From assembly GCA_027490215.1 (NCBI GenBank), contig JAIXYO010000054.1, positions 1-64,000 on the forward strand: a stretch of DNA of 64,000 nt, read 5' to 3'. Below are positions 17,426 to 26,131 of this stretch, piece after piece; within the stretch, counting starts at the first letter, position 1; the number at the start of each line of letters is the position of its first letter. Both the position numbers and the translations under genes were made by a program. The notes beneath the pieces are model-generated. The model searched no databases. It was not told where the DNA came from and saw only the letters and a program-made list of their open reading frames with translations. This DNA is from Rubrivivax sp. (GTDB lineage: Bacteria; Pseudomonadota; Gammaproteobacteria; Burkholderiales; Burkholderiaceae_C).

Positions 17426-18480
17426 ACTCCGACACTGCACCGATCCACACCGACGCACTGGTGATCGGTGCAGGTCCGGTCGGCCTGTTCCAGGTCTTCC
17501 AGCTCGGCCTGCTCGAAATCACCTGCCAGGTGGTCGACAGCCTGCCAGCCCCCGGTGGCCAGTGCCTGGCGCTGTATCCCGACAAGCCGATCTACGACAT
17601 CCCCGCGGTGCCGGTGTGCACTGGCCGTGAGTTGGTCGATCGATTGCTCACGCAGATCGCACCGATGGCGCCGACGTTTCATCTGGCTCAGCAGGTCGGC
17701 AGCGTTACCCTCGCGTCGAACGGGCGCTTCGAGATCGAGACATCGTCGGGCAACTGCTTCAGCGCTCGCACGGTCTTCATCGCGGGCGGCGTCGGGTCCT
17801 TCGTGCCTCGGCACCTGAAGCTCGACGGCCTCGAGCGTTTCATGGGTCGCCAGGTATTTCACAGCGGGGATGCCATCCCGCTAACGACCGGTCAGCATGT
17901 GATCGTGCTCGGCGAAGACGATGCGGCGCTGGAAACGGCATTGGCGCTTGCCGGTGCGCAGGTCGATCGGCCTGCCAGCGTCACGCTGATGCACCGCCGC
18001 GACGCGTTCAAGGCGGAGCCCGCGCTGATCGACCAGATGCGCGCTGCCTGCGCCGCAGGACACATGCGGTTCGTCGCCGGTCAGGCGATCGGTTTCGAGG
18101 TGAAGGGCGACTCACTCACGCATCTGAAGGTCAGCGGCACGGACGGCGCCACCACCTCGCTACCCGCCGACCTGCTACTGGTACTGTGGGGCCTGAGCCC
18201 GAAGCTCGGGCCGATTGCCGATTGGGGCGTGCAGCTCGAACGCAAGCAAGTCGTGGTTGATACCGAGAAGTTCGAAACCACCGTGCGGGGAATCTTCGCA
18301 GTTGGTGACGTGAACACCTACCCGGGCAAGAAGAAGCTGATCGTCTGCGGATTCCATGAGGCGACGATGGCCGCCTATGCAGCAGCCGCCCTTGTCTTCC
18401 CCGATCGACCAGTGCAGGTGCAGTACACCACGACGAGCACACGGCTTCATCGCCTGCTGGGCGTGACGCTCAAGGAATGA
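17422..18480 (+). CDS. Ferredoxin-NADP reductase, thioredoxin-reductase-like type
   Basis: The protein (352 residues from the proposed start) has an FAD-binding motif (GAGPVGLFQ) close to its N-terminus, a central NAD(P) domain with [12 protein letters not shown], and the conserved [18 protein letters not shown] segment of thioredoxin-reductase-like ferredoxin-NADP reductases. No ATG, GTG or TTG lies between the fdxA stop and the FAD motif except a GTG inside the first beta strand. The best start is the CTG at 17422, which overlaps the fdxA TGA and has GGAA 8 nt upstream; this gives the usual length for the family. The enzyme transfers electrons between NADPH and FdxA. Confidence 0.88.
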   Translation: MNSDTAPIHTDALVIGAGPVGLFQVFQLGLLEITCQVVDSLPAPGGQCLALYPDKPIYDIPAVPVCTGRELVDRLLTQIAPMAPTFHLAQQVGSVTLASNGRFEIETSSGNCFSARTVFIAGGVGSFVPRHLKLDGLERFMGRQVFHSGDAIPLTTGQHVIVLGEDDAALETALALAGAQVDRPASVTLMHRRDAFKAEPALIDQMRAACAAGHMRFVAGQAIGFEVKGDSLTHLKVSGTDGATTSLPADLLLVLWGLSPKLGPIADWGVQLERKQVVVDTEKFETTVRGIFAVGDVNTYPGKKKLIVCGFHEATMAAYAAAALVFPDRPVQVQYTTTSTRLHRLLGVTLKE

Positions 18481-18496
18481 CGCGCGGGCGGCAGGC

Positions 18497-20818
18497 TCAG
18501 CGCCACTGCTTTTCGGCATCCACCCACATCCCGCCCGGCAAGCTGCCCGGCTTGATGAACGCATCGACGACGTTGGCGAGCACGGTGGATACGTTGTTGT
18601 CGAAGCCGTTGATCGGCAGCGCCTGCCCGAAGGCAATCGAGCCGCCGCTGAACACGGCGCCCTGGTTCGGCGCCGAGAAATACACCATGTCGCCGCGGAT
18701 GCGGTAGTCCTGCGAACCACTGAGGCCTGGATACGGGTAGAGCACCTCCTCGATCGCGAGCAGGTAGTTGTCGCTGTGGCCACCCGACGACGCCAGAATG
18801 CGGGCATGTGGCGGCGTGCCCAGGCTCAGGTCATAGCGGTCGAGCTCGATGCCTGCCGCTCCGCCGTGCGCCAGGCCACCTTCGCCGATCATCTCGCCGG
18901 ACACGCCCTTCATGATCCAGTCGACCGTGCGGTGGTAGCTGTCGGGCATACGCCGATACGGACGGCTGCTCTCGAAGCCTTCAGCGATGAAGCCGACACC
19001 GACCAGCTTCTGCGGCGCGCGGCCCAGGTTCTTCCACAGCCCGCTCTTCATGCCGGTGGTCGCGAGGTAGTGCTCGCCGGGCCGCGCATTCCAGGCGCGC
19101 ATGCCCGAGTCGAGCTTGCGCACCTCCATGACCCATGGTTCATCGGGGCGGAACGCAACATTCCAGTAGTAGCCATTGCCGCCCATGTAGATGTAGCGCC
19201 CGCCGCCGGCGATGTAATCCTCGGTGGCATCGAGCATGACCTCCGAGTAGTACTCCGGATGCGTACCGGAGATGACGCAGCGGTAAGGATTCAGCGCTGC
19301 CAAGCCGTCGCGGTGGAGGTCCTCGTCGGTCAGCACCTCGTAGTCGTAGCCCTTGTGCTCCAGCCAGGCGACGATGGACAGGTCCGCCGGGAACTGCCAG
19401 GTGATGCCCATGCTGGAGATGCGGTGCTTCGGACGCATATTGACGATCGGCCGATGGTAGGAGCTGTAGCACACGCCGTTGCCGTCTTCCCAGGCGTCGT
19501 AGGTGGACAGGCCGAACTCCTTGCTCTTGACCATCTCGATGTCGATCTCGGTGACGATCGGCGGCTGGCCGGTCATCGGCTGGATGATCTGCGCATCGAA
19601 GCTCAGGTGCTCGTTCGCGTAGGCCAGGTAGCTCGCGGTCGGGAACAAGAAGGCGATCGGCGAGCGCGGCTTGGCGGCACGCACGAAGAACACCATGTAT
19701 TCCTCGGCCAGGCCGCGCCCATCGCCTGCGCGCAGCCGCATCGCATAGGCGCCGCTCTTCAGGACCGCGGGCAGCGTGACGCTGCGTGTCACCGCCCAGT
19801 TCGACGAGATCATCACCTCGTAATGGAACTCGATGCCGCCGTACTCATGAGGCGCAAGGCGAAAGCAGTCGTTTCGACCGCTCCAGTTCCAGCCAGTCTG
19901 CGCGCGCACCGGGCGGTTATAGCCCTGCGCATGCAGGCCGTGCGGGCCAACGTCGACCACGGTGTCACCAATGCCCTGGTCCGTGTAGCCAGCCGTCGTG
20001 TCCCAGAAGGCGACGAGGCCATCGCGGCCAGGGGCGCCGCCCTTCATGATGGCGGCCAGTTCGTCCCATTCCAGCGCGCGGCTGAAGACGGCAGGCCGGT
20101 CGATCTTGCCGCAGAAGGTCTGCGAGACGAAGTGGCCGCGCGTCTCGTGCCAGTCGCGCGAACCCGCGATCAGGAACGGGGTGTCGGGCAAGTGTGTCTG
20201 CCTGAAGCGAAAGCGCTCGCTGACATGCGAACGGCAGTCGACCGGGCTCGCCGCGCCTAGCAGGCTGTTATAGCGGTTCGCCACGCTTTCCTGGTGAATA
20301 GTGGCGCGGCCCGAGGCCGCATCGAAACTGACCGCAACGAAGTACCAGTGCTCGGGCAGCAGCGGCACCTCGGCCTTGACGTAGTCGACCTCATCGCCCT
20401 GCCCGACCCAGAATTCGAGGTGCCCCTGCTGCGTGATCCCGAGGCCATAGCCGACGTTGCGCTGGTTGTGCCAGCGGCCGATCAGCGACTGCCGCAATCC
20501 CGCCAAGGGCAGGCTCGAAAACACATAGGCACAGATCGTCAGGCTGCCCGCGAGGGCAAGGCGCCCCTCAGGGTCCGCCACCTCGAGGAAGGAGCCGAGT
20601 TGGGTGTACTGCTTGCGCACCACCCATGCGCCATTGCCTTCGCAGTGGATTTCTTCCTCGATGAGGCCCGGGCCGTCGGGATGCTGGTCGCCGTGGATCA
20701 GCCGAACCAATTGCGCCTGCGCCTGAGAGGTTCCGTCGGCGTTGACGTGGAAATCGACGGTGTCTCCGGGCTTCACGGAGATCTTGCTGGCGTAGCCAAA
20801 CAACTTGACCTGGGCCAT
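18497..20818 (-). CDS. dmfA2: N,N-dimethylformamidase large (beta) subunit-like amide hydrolase
   Basis: The 773-residue protein matches dimethylformamidase large subunits in length and layout: an N-terminal beta domain, a LamG/concanavalin-like domain (around GRWHNQRNVGYGLGITQQGH) and a C-terminal catalytic domain. From the Paracoccus enzyme, a mononuclear iron bound by two tyrosines and a glutamate is expected; candidate equivalents here are Tyr397 or Tyr400 (SYLAYANEH), Tyr440 (GLSTYDAW) and Glu522 next to His520 (THPEYYS). The enzyme hydrolyses N-substituted formamides to an amine and formate; the actual substrate here is not determined. It is the last gene of an operon with an ABC importer, and the small subunit appears fused to the preceding permease. 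Confidence 0.88.
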   Translation of the reverse strand: MAQVKLFGYASKISVKPGDTVDFHVNADGTSQAQAQLVRLIHGDQHPDGPGLIEEEIHCEGNGAWVVRKQYTQLGSFLEVADPEGRLALAGSLTICAYVFSSLPLAGLRQSLIGRWHNQRNVGYGLGITQQGHLEFWVGQGDEVDYVKAEVPLLPEHWYFVAVSFDAASGRATIHQESVANRYNSLLGAASPVDCRSHVSERFRFRQTHLPDTPFLIAGSRDWHETRGHFVSQTFCGKIDRPAVFSRALEWDELAAIMKGGAPGRDGLVAFWDTTAGYTDQGIGDTVVDVGPHGLHAQGYNRPVRAQTGWNWSGRNDCFRLAPHEYGGIEFHYEVMISSNWAVTRSVTLPAVLKSGAYAMRLRAGDGRGLAEEYMVFFVRAAKPRSPIAFLFPTASYLAYANEHLSFDAQIIQPMTGQPPIVTEIDIEMVKSKEFGLSTYDAWEDGNGVCYSSYHRPIVNMRPKHRISSMGITWQFPADLSIVAWLEHKGYDYEVLTDEDLHRDGLAALNPYRCVISGTHPEYYSEVMLDATEDYIAGGGRYIYMGGNGYYWNVAFRPDEPWVMEVRKLDSGMRAWNARPGEHYLATTGMKSGLWKNLGRAPQKLVGVGFIAEGFESSRPYRRMPDSYHRTVDWIMKGVSGEMIGEGGLAHGGAAGIELDRYDLSLGTPPHARILASSGGHSDNYLLAIEEVLYPYPGLSGSQDYRIRGDMVYFSAPNQGAVFSGGSIAFGQALPINGFDNNVSTVLANVVDAFIKPGSLPGGMWVDAEKQWR

Positions 20819-20848
20819 GGTGATTGATGTGATTGAATCTAATGGAGT

Positions 20849-22486
20849 TCAGGACTCAAGCAGGTCCTGGACGCGCCGCATGAAGACGCCGTGGTAAGCC
20901 GCTTCAGGCGAGGCATAGGTCTTTTCCTCGACCAGCCGAGGCGCGACGCCGCGCTGGCCGGACAAGGCCACGATGCGGTAGGCCTTGAATGCCTCGACGG
21001 TGATGATCGCGTACTTGTCGGACATCGGCGCGCGGCGGAAGTACAGCAGGAGCCGCTCGAGTGCTTCGCTGTGCTGGCCGAGCGGGCTGCGGGCATGTTC
21101 CTCGATGACCTCGGGCGACACCAGCTTCTTCAGGTAGTCGCGCTGCATCTTGTCGTAGCGGCGCCAGTAGATCTGGTCCTTGTCGCGGGTCTCGGTGGCT
21201 TCTTCGGGCAGCATCTCGCCTCCTTTCTCGGAACGGGTCGAACGTCGTTCACTCTTCTTCTTGTCGCGCCACGCGCGGAACTGCGACTTGATGCCGAACA
21301 GCCCGCCGTTGAGCTGCAGCACCACGGCCAGCATGATCACGCCGATGATGATCAGCCGCACCGGCCCCAGCGATATCAGCACCTTGTCGAGGAAGATCAC
21401 GATGGCTGCGCCTGCCACAGCACCCTCGGCCCGGCCGATGCCGCCGATCACCAGCATCGCCACACCCAGCAGCACGGTGTCGAAGCTGAAGATCGAGAAC
21501 GACACGCCGCGGTAGTGGCTGCTGTAGAAGCCGCCGATGAAGCCGAGCGCGGCCGACGAGACGATGAACACGATCACGCGGGCCTGCCGGAAGTTGACGC
21601 CGGTCGCTTCGGCGAAGGCTTCACGCTTCTCGGGCGCCATGCGCAGGATGCGGCCGATGCGCTTGCCGTTGACGAAGCGGAACAACGCCAGCGCCAGCAC
21701 CATCAGCAGCAGGCAGGCGAAGTACGACAGCAGCGACTGGCTGGCGTCGTCCCAGCTCTCGGGAATGTAAGAAGACGCGCCGTACAGCCCACCGGTCGAC
21801 GAGCCGAACAGCTTCGACTGCAGCGCGTAAACCCGGCACAGTTCGTTGAGCCCCAGTGTCAGCAGTGCGTAGTAGAAGCCGTCGAGCCGCGTCGCCGGAA
21901 TGGCGATGACCGCACCGAAGGCGAGCCCGATGAACGAGCCGACCACCGGCAGCAGGTACCAGGGCAGGCCATACTGGATCGACAGGTAGGCACTGCCGAA
22001 GGCGGAAGCGCCGACCACGGCATAGGTGGCCAGCGAATAGATACCAGCCGTTCCGATGATCAGCATCCAGCACAGGTTGATCGCCGCGTAGATCAGGAAG
22101 GTCGAGCCTGCGGTCAGCAGCGTGCTCTGGTAGTCCATCGGCATCAGCCAGGGCGCGATGAACAGGAAGCACAGCGCCATCACCCACCAGATCGGCCTCT
22201 TGTCGACGATGGTCTTCTCGCGGCGCAGCGTCTTCGGGTTGTACTCACCGCGGATGTCGAGCAGGCGCCGCCTGGTTGGCCAGTAGCGCAGGCGGCGCCA
22301 CGTCCAGCCGCCGTGCCCGGGCCATTTGTAGTAGCGGCGAAAACGACCGACCGGCAGCAACGGCGTGCGCGATTCGCGTGTCTCGTCCCATGGCTCCTGC
22401 GGCGGCCGGTGCGGTGCGATCGGCACGGGCACTTCGGCGCCGGAAACGCCCCAGTCTGCCAAAGGGTTGCGCCACAGCCTGGTCAT
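20849..22486 (-). CDS. LivM-type ABC permease fused in frame to a dimethylformamidase small-subunit-like domain
   Basis: The 545-residue frame starts at the ATG at 22486, 2 bp after livH. Residues 1-97 are an unusual hydrophilic N-terminal extension. Residues 98 to about 405 are a branched-chain amino acid type permease (LivM) with multiple membrane helices and the conserved GAGAAG-like region GAVIAIPATRLDGFYYALLTLGL. After a charged linker the frame continues without a stop into residues 425-545, which resemble the small (alpha) subunit of dimethylformamidase: VIEEHARSPLG, a YFRRAP segment, KYAI, AYRIVAL and AAYHGVFMRRVQDL. An internal ATG at 21214 has an excellent Shine-Dalgarno AAAGGAGG just upstream, so a separate 121-residue subunit may also be made. 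The large subunit gene follows 30 bp downstream. Confidence 0.85.
   Translation of the reverse strand: MTRLWRNPLADWGVSGAEVPVPIAPHRPPQEPWDETRESRTPLLPVGRFRRYYKWPGHGGWTWRRLRYWPTRRRLLDIRGEYNPKTLRREKTIVDKRPIWWVMALCFLFIAPWLMPMDYQSTLLTAGSTFLIYAAINLCWMLIIGTAGIYSLATYAVVGASAFGSAYLSIQYGLPWYLLPVVGSFIGLAFGAVIAIPATRLDGFYYALLTLGLNELCRVYALQSKLFGSSTGGLYGASSYIPESWDDASQSLLSYFACLLLMVLALALFRFVNGKRIGRILRMAPEKREAFAEATGVNFRQARVIVFIVSSAALGFIGGFYSSHYRGVSFSIFSFDTVLLGVAMLVIGGIGRAEGAVAGAAIVIFLDKVLISLGPVRLIIIGVIMLAVVLQLNGGLFGIKSQFRAWRDKKKSERRSTRSEKGGEMLPEEATETRDKDQIYWRRYDKMQRDYLKKLVSPEVIEEHARSPLGQHSEALERLLLYFRRAPMSDKYAIITVEAFKAYRIVALSGQRGVAPRLVEEKTYASPEAAYHGVFMRRVQDLLES
21212..21227 (-). promoter_or_regulatory. Internal Shine-Dalgarno and ATG for a free dimethylformamidase small subunit
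   Basis: Within the permease frame the minus strand reads AAAGGAGGCGAGATG. The SD core AGGAGG (21224-21219) lies 4 nt from an in-frame ATG (21214-21212). Initiation here would give a free 121-residue protein (20849-21214) close in size to known DmfA1 subunits (about 130 residues), in addition to or instead of the fusion. Confidence 0.6.
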
Positions 22487-22488
22487 GC

Positions 22489-23370
22489 TCAGGCCTCCCG
22501 CGCACGGTCCAGGATGCCGGCAATGCCGCGCGGGCGCACCAGCAGGATCGCGATGATCAGGATGAACTGAGTGATCAGCACATACTGCCCACCGAGCACG
22601 ACGCTGGTGATCGCCTCGTTCAATCCGAGGATGGCTGCCGCGATCACCGCACCCTGCACGCTGCCGAGGCCACCGCACAGCGCGATGCTGACCCCCTTGA
22701 TCATCGGCGTCAGACCGCCGAAGGGCGAAATGTAATAGGTCTGCGACAGCAGTACCGCCGCCAGCCCGGCCATGCCGCCGGTGATCGCCATCACATAGAA
22801 GCCGGTACGCCGCACGCCGATGCCGACGATGGATGCGGCGTGCGGGTTCATCATCATCGCCCGTATCTCCAACCCGCGTCGGCTCGAGCGCATCCACAGC
22901 ACGACAGCCGCGACGAAGACCAGCGATGTCAGCACGTTGCCGACCTTGTCGGCAGTCAGCGCGGTGTCACCGACCATCACGCTCCAGCTGCCGAAGATTT
23001 CCGGCAGGTTCTTCGAACGCGGGCCGAACCACCACATCAGTCCCTGCGTGCCGATCAGGCTGATCGCCAGCGTCGCGATCAGGCCCCGCACGGTGAAGTT
23101 GGGCTTGTCATGGATCGGGATGAACGCCAGCGCGCAGACCAGTACGCCGCCGAGTGCTCCCGACAGCACGCCAGCGGCCAGCACCACCGCACCGTTTTCC
23201 GACAGCACCTGCGCCGCATACCAGGCGCCATAGCCTGCAAAAGCAAAGATGAAGCCGTAGGACAGGTTGATCAGCCCGACGCTCGACCAGGTGATCGAAA
23301 TGCCGATTGCCAGCGTGCCGTAGATGCAGGTCAACACCAGGGCGTTCGACAGGATGAAGAAGAGGTCCAT
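22489..23370 (-). CDS. livH: LivH-type ABC transporter permease
   Basis: The 293-residue integral membrane protein belongs to the branched-chain amino acid/amide/urea permease family (LivH). It has about eight membrane helices and the family motif GLINLSYGFIFAFAGYGAWY near the N-terminus, and GGLGSVQGAVIAAAILGLNEA near the C-terminus. The start at 23370 places the first membrane helix at the N-terminus; a longer frame upstream overlaps livF. It pairs with the LivM domain encoded 2 bp downstream. Substrate is inferred from the operon to be a short amide or its derivative. Confidence 0.92.
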   Translation of the reverse strand: MDLFFILSNALVLTCIYGTLAIGISITWSSVGLINLSYGFIFAFAGYGAWYAAQVLSENGAVVLAAGVLSGALGGVLVCALAFIPIHDKPNFTVRGLIATLAISLIGTQGLMWWFGPRSKNLPEIFGSWSVMVGDTALTADKVGNVLTSLVFVAAVVLWMRSSRRGLEIRAMMMNPHAASIVGIGVRRTGFYVMAITGGMAGLAAVLLSQTYYISPFGGLTPMIKGVSIALCGGLGSVQGAVIAAAILGLNEAITSVVLGGQYVLITQFILIIAILLVRPRGIAGILDRAREA

Positions 23371-23383
23371 GCGAGTCGCCCTT

Positions 23384-24109
23384 TCAGTCGTGACGTACGG
23401 CGTGGAACGACATCGCCGCAGCGGCCTCGCCCTTGAGCTTGCCCGCATGCATGCCGATCACCCGATCAACACGGCCTTCGAGCAGAGCCACGTTCTGCTC
23501 GGCGATCACCATCGCCGACTGCCCGAGATCGACCGCGATCAGTGCGTCCATCACGCCCTTGCCGATCTTGGGCGCGAGGCCGAGCGAGGGTTCATCGACG
23601 AGGAACAGCGCGGCTTCAGCCATCAGCCCGCGGCCGATCGACACCATGCGGCGCTCGCCGCCGGACAGTCGGCCAACCGGGATGCGCATCAGCTTGCGCA
23701 ATGGCGGAAAGATGTCCAGGATCCGCTCCTTGCGCGATGCGCGCTCCTTCCACGCACGCGGCGTGAACGCTCCGGAATCAAGATGCTCCTCGACCGTCAG
23801 GCCATGGAAGATCTCGTCGCCCTGAGGAATCAGCGCCAAGCCCTGGCGCACCACCAAGTGCGTGTAGCGACCGGGCCCCTGGCTGCGGGTGCGCCCCACC
23901 TCGACGCCGTTGAGGCAGATCGAGCCCCGCTGCCAGCCTGTCAGGCCTGCAATGGCGTAGAACAGCGTCGACTTGCCATGGCCGTTCAGCCCGACCAGAC
24001 CGACGCGCTCGCCGGCATGAACGATCAGGTCGAGGTCGTGAATCACCCGCAGCGGTCCGTAACCGGCCGACAGACCCTTTACGCGGAGCACAGGGGCACG
24101 CTCACTCAT
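23384..24109 (-). CDS. livF: LivF-type ABC transporter ATP-binding protein
   Basis: The 241-residue ATPase has a Walker A motif GLNGHGKST (residues 40-48), an intact signature LSGGERRMVSIGRGLM, and Walker B LFLVDEPSLGLAP. It is the LivF half of the nucleotide-binding heterodimer. Start chosen at 24109 (MSERAPVLRV), which overlaps the livG end by 8 bp. Since the partner LivG has a degenerate signature, only the composite site using the LivF signature may hydrolyse ATP well. Confidence 0.93.
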   Translation of the reverse strand: MSERAPVLRVKGLSAGYGPLRVIHDLDLIVHAGERVGLVGLNGHGKSTLFYAIAGLTGWQRGSICLNGVEVGRTRSQGPGRYTHLVVRQGLALIPQGDEIFHGLTVEEHLDSGAFTPRAWKERASRKERILDIFPPLRKLMRIPVGRLSGGERRMVSIGRGLMAEAALFLVDEPSLGLAPKIGKGVMDALIAVDLGQSAMVIAEQNVALLEGRVDRVIGMHAGKLKGEAAAAMSFHAVRHD

Positions 24110-24851
24110 CGAGGCTGCCTTCGACGACGCTCTCGAAGTAGGCGGCATGCACCTTCGGATCGGACAACACATCGGCCAGCGTACCTTGCGAGATGGTCTC
24201 GCCGGCGTCCATGACCATCACCCGATCGGCAATGGTTTCCAGCAACTCGATGCGGTGCTCGACGATCACCACGGTGATGTTCATCTCCTTGGAAAGCAGG
24301 CGGATCAGATGGTCGATCTCGTCAACCTCCGAGTTGATCAGCCCGGCTGCCGGCTCGTCCATCAGCAGCAGCTTGGGGCGGCGCATCAGCAGACAGGCCA
24401 GCAGCAGTTTGCGACGGTTCAGTGTCTCGAGCTTGACGGTGGGGACGTCGGGTGACACCTTGAAGCCGATCAACTCGGCACCGTACTCCGCATCGAAGCG
24501 GGTGAGGAACGGCGCATAGGCCTGGCGGGCGGCCTTGAAGGTCTCGCCGACGGTCAGTTCGTCAGGCACGACTGGTGTCTGGTAGGTGCGGCCAATGCCC
24601 AGACGAGCACGGGCATACAGCGGCAGGCGGGTGATGTCTCGGCCGTCGAACAGCACACGGCCACGTTTGGGCTGCAAGCGACCGGAGAGCACCTCGAACA
24701 GGCTGGTCTTGCCTGCGCCATTCGGGCCGATGATGCCGAGCACCTCACCACGATCGACGGCGAGATCGATGCCGTGCAGGATCTCGCGCCCACCGAGATC
24801 AAGGTGGATATCCTGGCAAGCAAACAGCGTTGCCCCGCTCAACTCCACCAT
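24102..24851 (-). CDS. livG: LivG-type ABC transporter ATP-binding protein with degenerate signature motif
   Basis: The 249-residue ATPase has a normal Walker A GPNGAGKT (residues 42-49), Q-loop (GRTYQTP), Walker B LLLMDEPAAGL and switch histidine (VIVEHRI). The ABC signature expected before Walker B is LSxGQ but reads LETLN (KLETLNRRKLLLACLLM). The C-terminal region after the switch histidine (AYFESVVEGSL) is typical of LivG. The start at 24851 overlaps the substrate-binding protein gene by 13 bp. Role: drives import with LivF through LivH and LivM. Confidence 0.92.
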   Translation of the reverse strand: MVELSGATLFACQDIHLDLGGREILHGIDLAVDRGEVLGIIGPNGAGKTSLFEVLSGRLQPKRGRVLFDGRDITRLPLYARARLGIGRTYQTPVVPDELTVGETFKAARQAYAPFLTRFDAEYGAELIGFKVSPDVPTVKLETLNRRKLLLACLLMRRPKLLLMDEPAAGLINSEVDEIDHLIRLLSKEMNITVVIVEHRIELLETIADRVMVMDAGETISQGTLADVLSDPKVHAAYFESVVEGSLDE

Positions 24852-26131
24852 GGTGCCTTGATCAGCCCAGACTCCTTGATCTCGTACGGGTAGATGATCT
24901 TGTGCTCGCGGTTCTGCACCTGCACGTAGAGCTGGCTCATGCCTTTTTCGAGCTCCTTGGCGGTAACGTCGTAACCGTTGTCCGGGAAATGCGCGCCTTC
25001 CTGCCACGGGTTGCGCATGTCCATCAGGCCGCAGACACCGCGGTATGGATTTGCACGAATCCAGTCGCACACGGCCTTGAAGTTGTTCGGATCCCTGGTC
25101 GCCTCCCACGCCGCCTTCAGGTAGTAGGCGATGTCGTAGCCATTGCCGGTGTACACCAGCCCCATGATTCCCGGGAAGCGCTTCTTGTATTTCGCGCGGA
25201 AGGCATTCCCCCTGGCGTCGGCGTAGACCCCGAGCACCGTGCTCCAGCAGAAACCGTTGGCGGCTTCACCGGCCAGCGTCAGGAACTCGGGCTGCGACGG
25301 TCCGTACTGCAGATAGACGAGCGAGTCCTTCACCGGGTTGGCTCGGAACTGCTTGCAGAAGGCCGCGTACTCGGCGGCGACCCAGTGGTCGATCATGATC
25401 GCGCCGGCATCGACCTCCTTGAGCTTGCGGATGACCGGGCCCCAGTCCTGCACTGGAAACTGGATGTCGGTGACAGCAGCAAGTTCAAACCTGCTTTTCT
25501 TCAGCGCGGTCTGCGCAGCCTTCGAGATCGTCTGGCAGTAGGCAACCTGCTCCTGAACGATGTGCACCTTGCGGTTCTTGGGCTTCCACTTGCCGGAGTC
25601 TTCCATGGCCTGCAGCCACAACGGATAGGTGTAGCCGTAATGCACCTCCGACGGGTCGGTCTGGAACACGTGGCTGTACTTGGCCGGGTTGGCCTTGACG
25701 GCCTCGGTGGCGGCGCGCTGGGTGTTGCCTTGCAGGTAAGGTGCCTTGTACTTGGCCGAAGCGTCCATCGCCGGGATCGGCACGAACAGGAACGCATTGG
25801 AAATCGCATGCACCTTCGCATCGACGCAGGCCGCGATGGCTTGCTGGCAGCTTTCGGGCGAAAGCTTGTCGACGTCGGTGACGAACAGCTTCAACGGTCG
25901 GCCGAGGATGCCGCCAGCCGCGTTGATCTCCTCCATCGCGAGCGTGGTGCCGTTCAGATGATCGAGATCGTCGGCAACGCCAGCCGCCGCCGTCTGCGAG
26001 GTCGGCACGCCAAGCAGGATGGGCGAGCCTGCAGCATGCGCATTGCCAGTCAGGGTGAATGGCAGCGCGGCATTTGCCAGGCCGGTGGCGGCACCGCCCA
26101 AGAGCCGGCGTCGGCTGAAGGTTCCAGACAT
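24839..26131 (-). CDS. Periplasmic amide/branched-chain amino acid type substrate-binding protein
   Basis: The 430-residue protein has a Tat-type signal peptide, SRRRLLGG at residues 6-13 and an AHA cleavage site at 31-33, followed by a type I periplasmic binding fold (ILLGVPTSQTAAAG, NGTTLAMEEINAAGGILGRP). It belongs to the receptor family of LivK, UrtA, FmdD and AmiC. The start at 26131 has GAGGAG 8 nt upstream; a longer frame upstream lacks this. It is the first gene of the operon and should define the ligand: given the downstream dimethylformamidase genes, an N-alkylated short-chain amide is likely but unproven. Confidence 0.9.
   Translation of the reverse strand: MSGTFSRRRLLGGAATGLANAALPFTLTGNAHAAGSPILLGVPTSQTAAAGVADDLDHLNGTTLAMEEINAAGGILGRPLKLFVTDVDKLSPESCQQAIAACVDAKVHAISNAFLFVPIPAMDASAKYKAPYLQGNTQRAATEAVKANPAKYSHVFQTDPSEVHYGYTYPLWLQAMEDSGKWKPKNRKVHIVQEQVAYCQTISKAAQTALKKSRFELAAVTDIQFPVQDWGPVIRKLKEVDAGAIMIDHWVAAEYAAFCKQFRANPVKDSLVYLQYGPSQPEFLTLAGEAANGFCWSTVLGVYADARGNAFRAKYKKRFPGIMGLVYTGNGYDIAYYLKAAWEATRDPNNFKAVCDWIRANPYRGVCGLMDMRNPWQEGAHFPDNGYDVTAKELEKGMSQLYVQVQNREHKIIYPYEIKESGLIKAPWWS

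Noticed and set aside
20849-21214. The permease fusion as a sequencing or assembly artefact
   Set aside because: The frame is continuous with no change of composition and the downstream domain keeps a convincing pattern, so no frameshift needs to be assumed; resequencing would still be a sensible check.
20891-22570. Long open frame opposite the permease fusion
   Set aside because: Antisense shadow with unnatural composition; the minus-strand frame has clear membrane helices.
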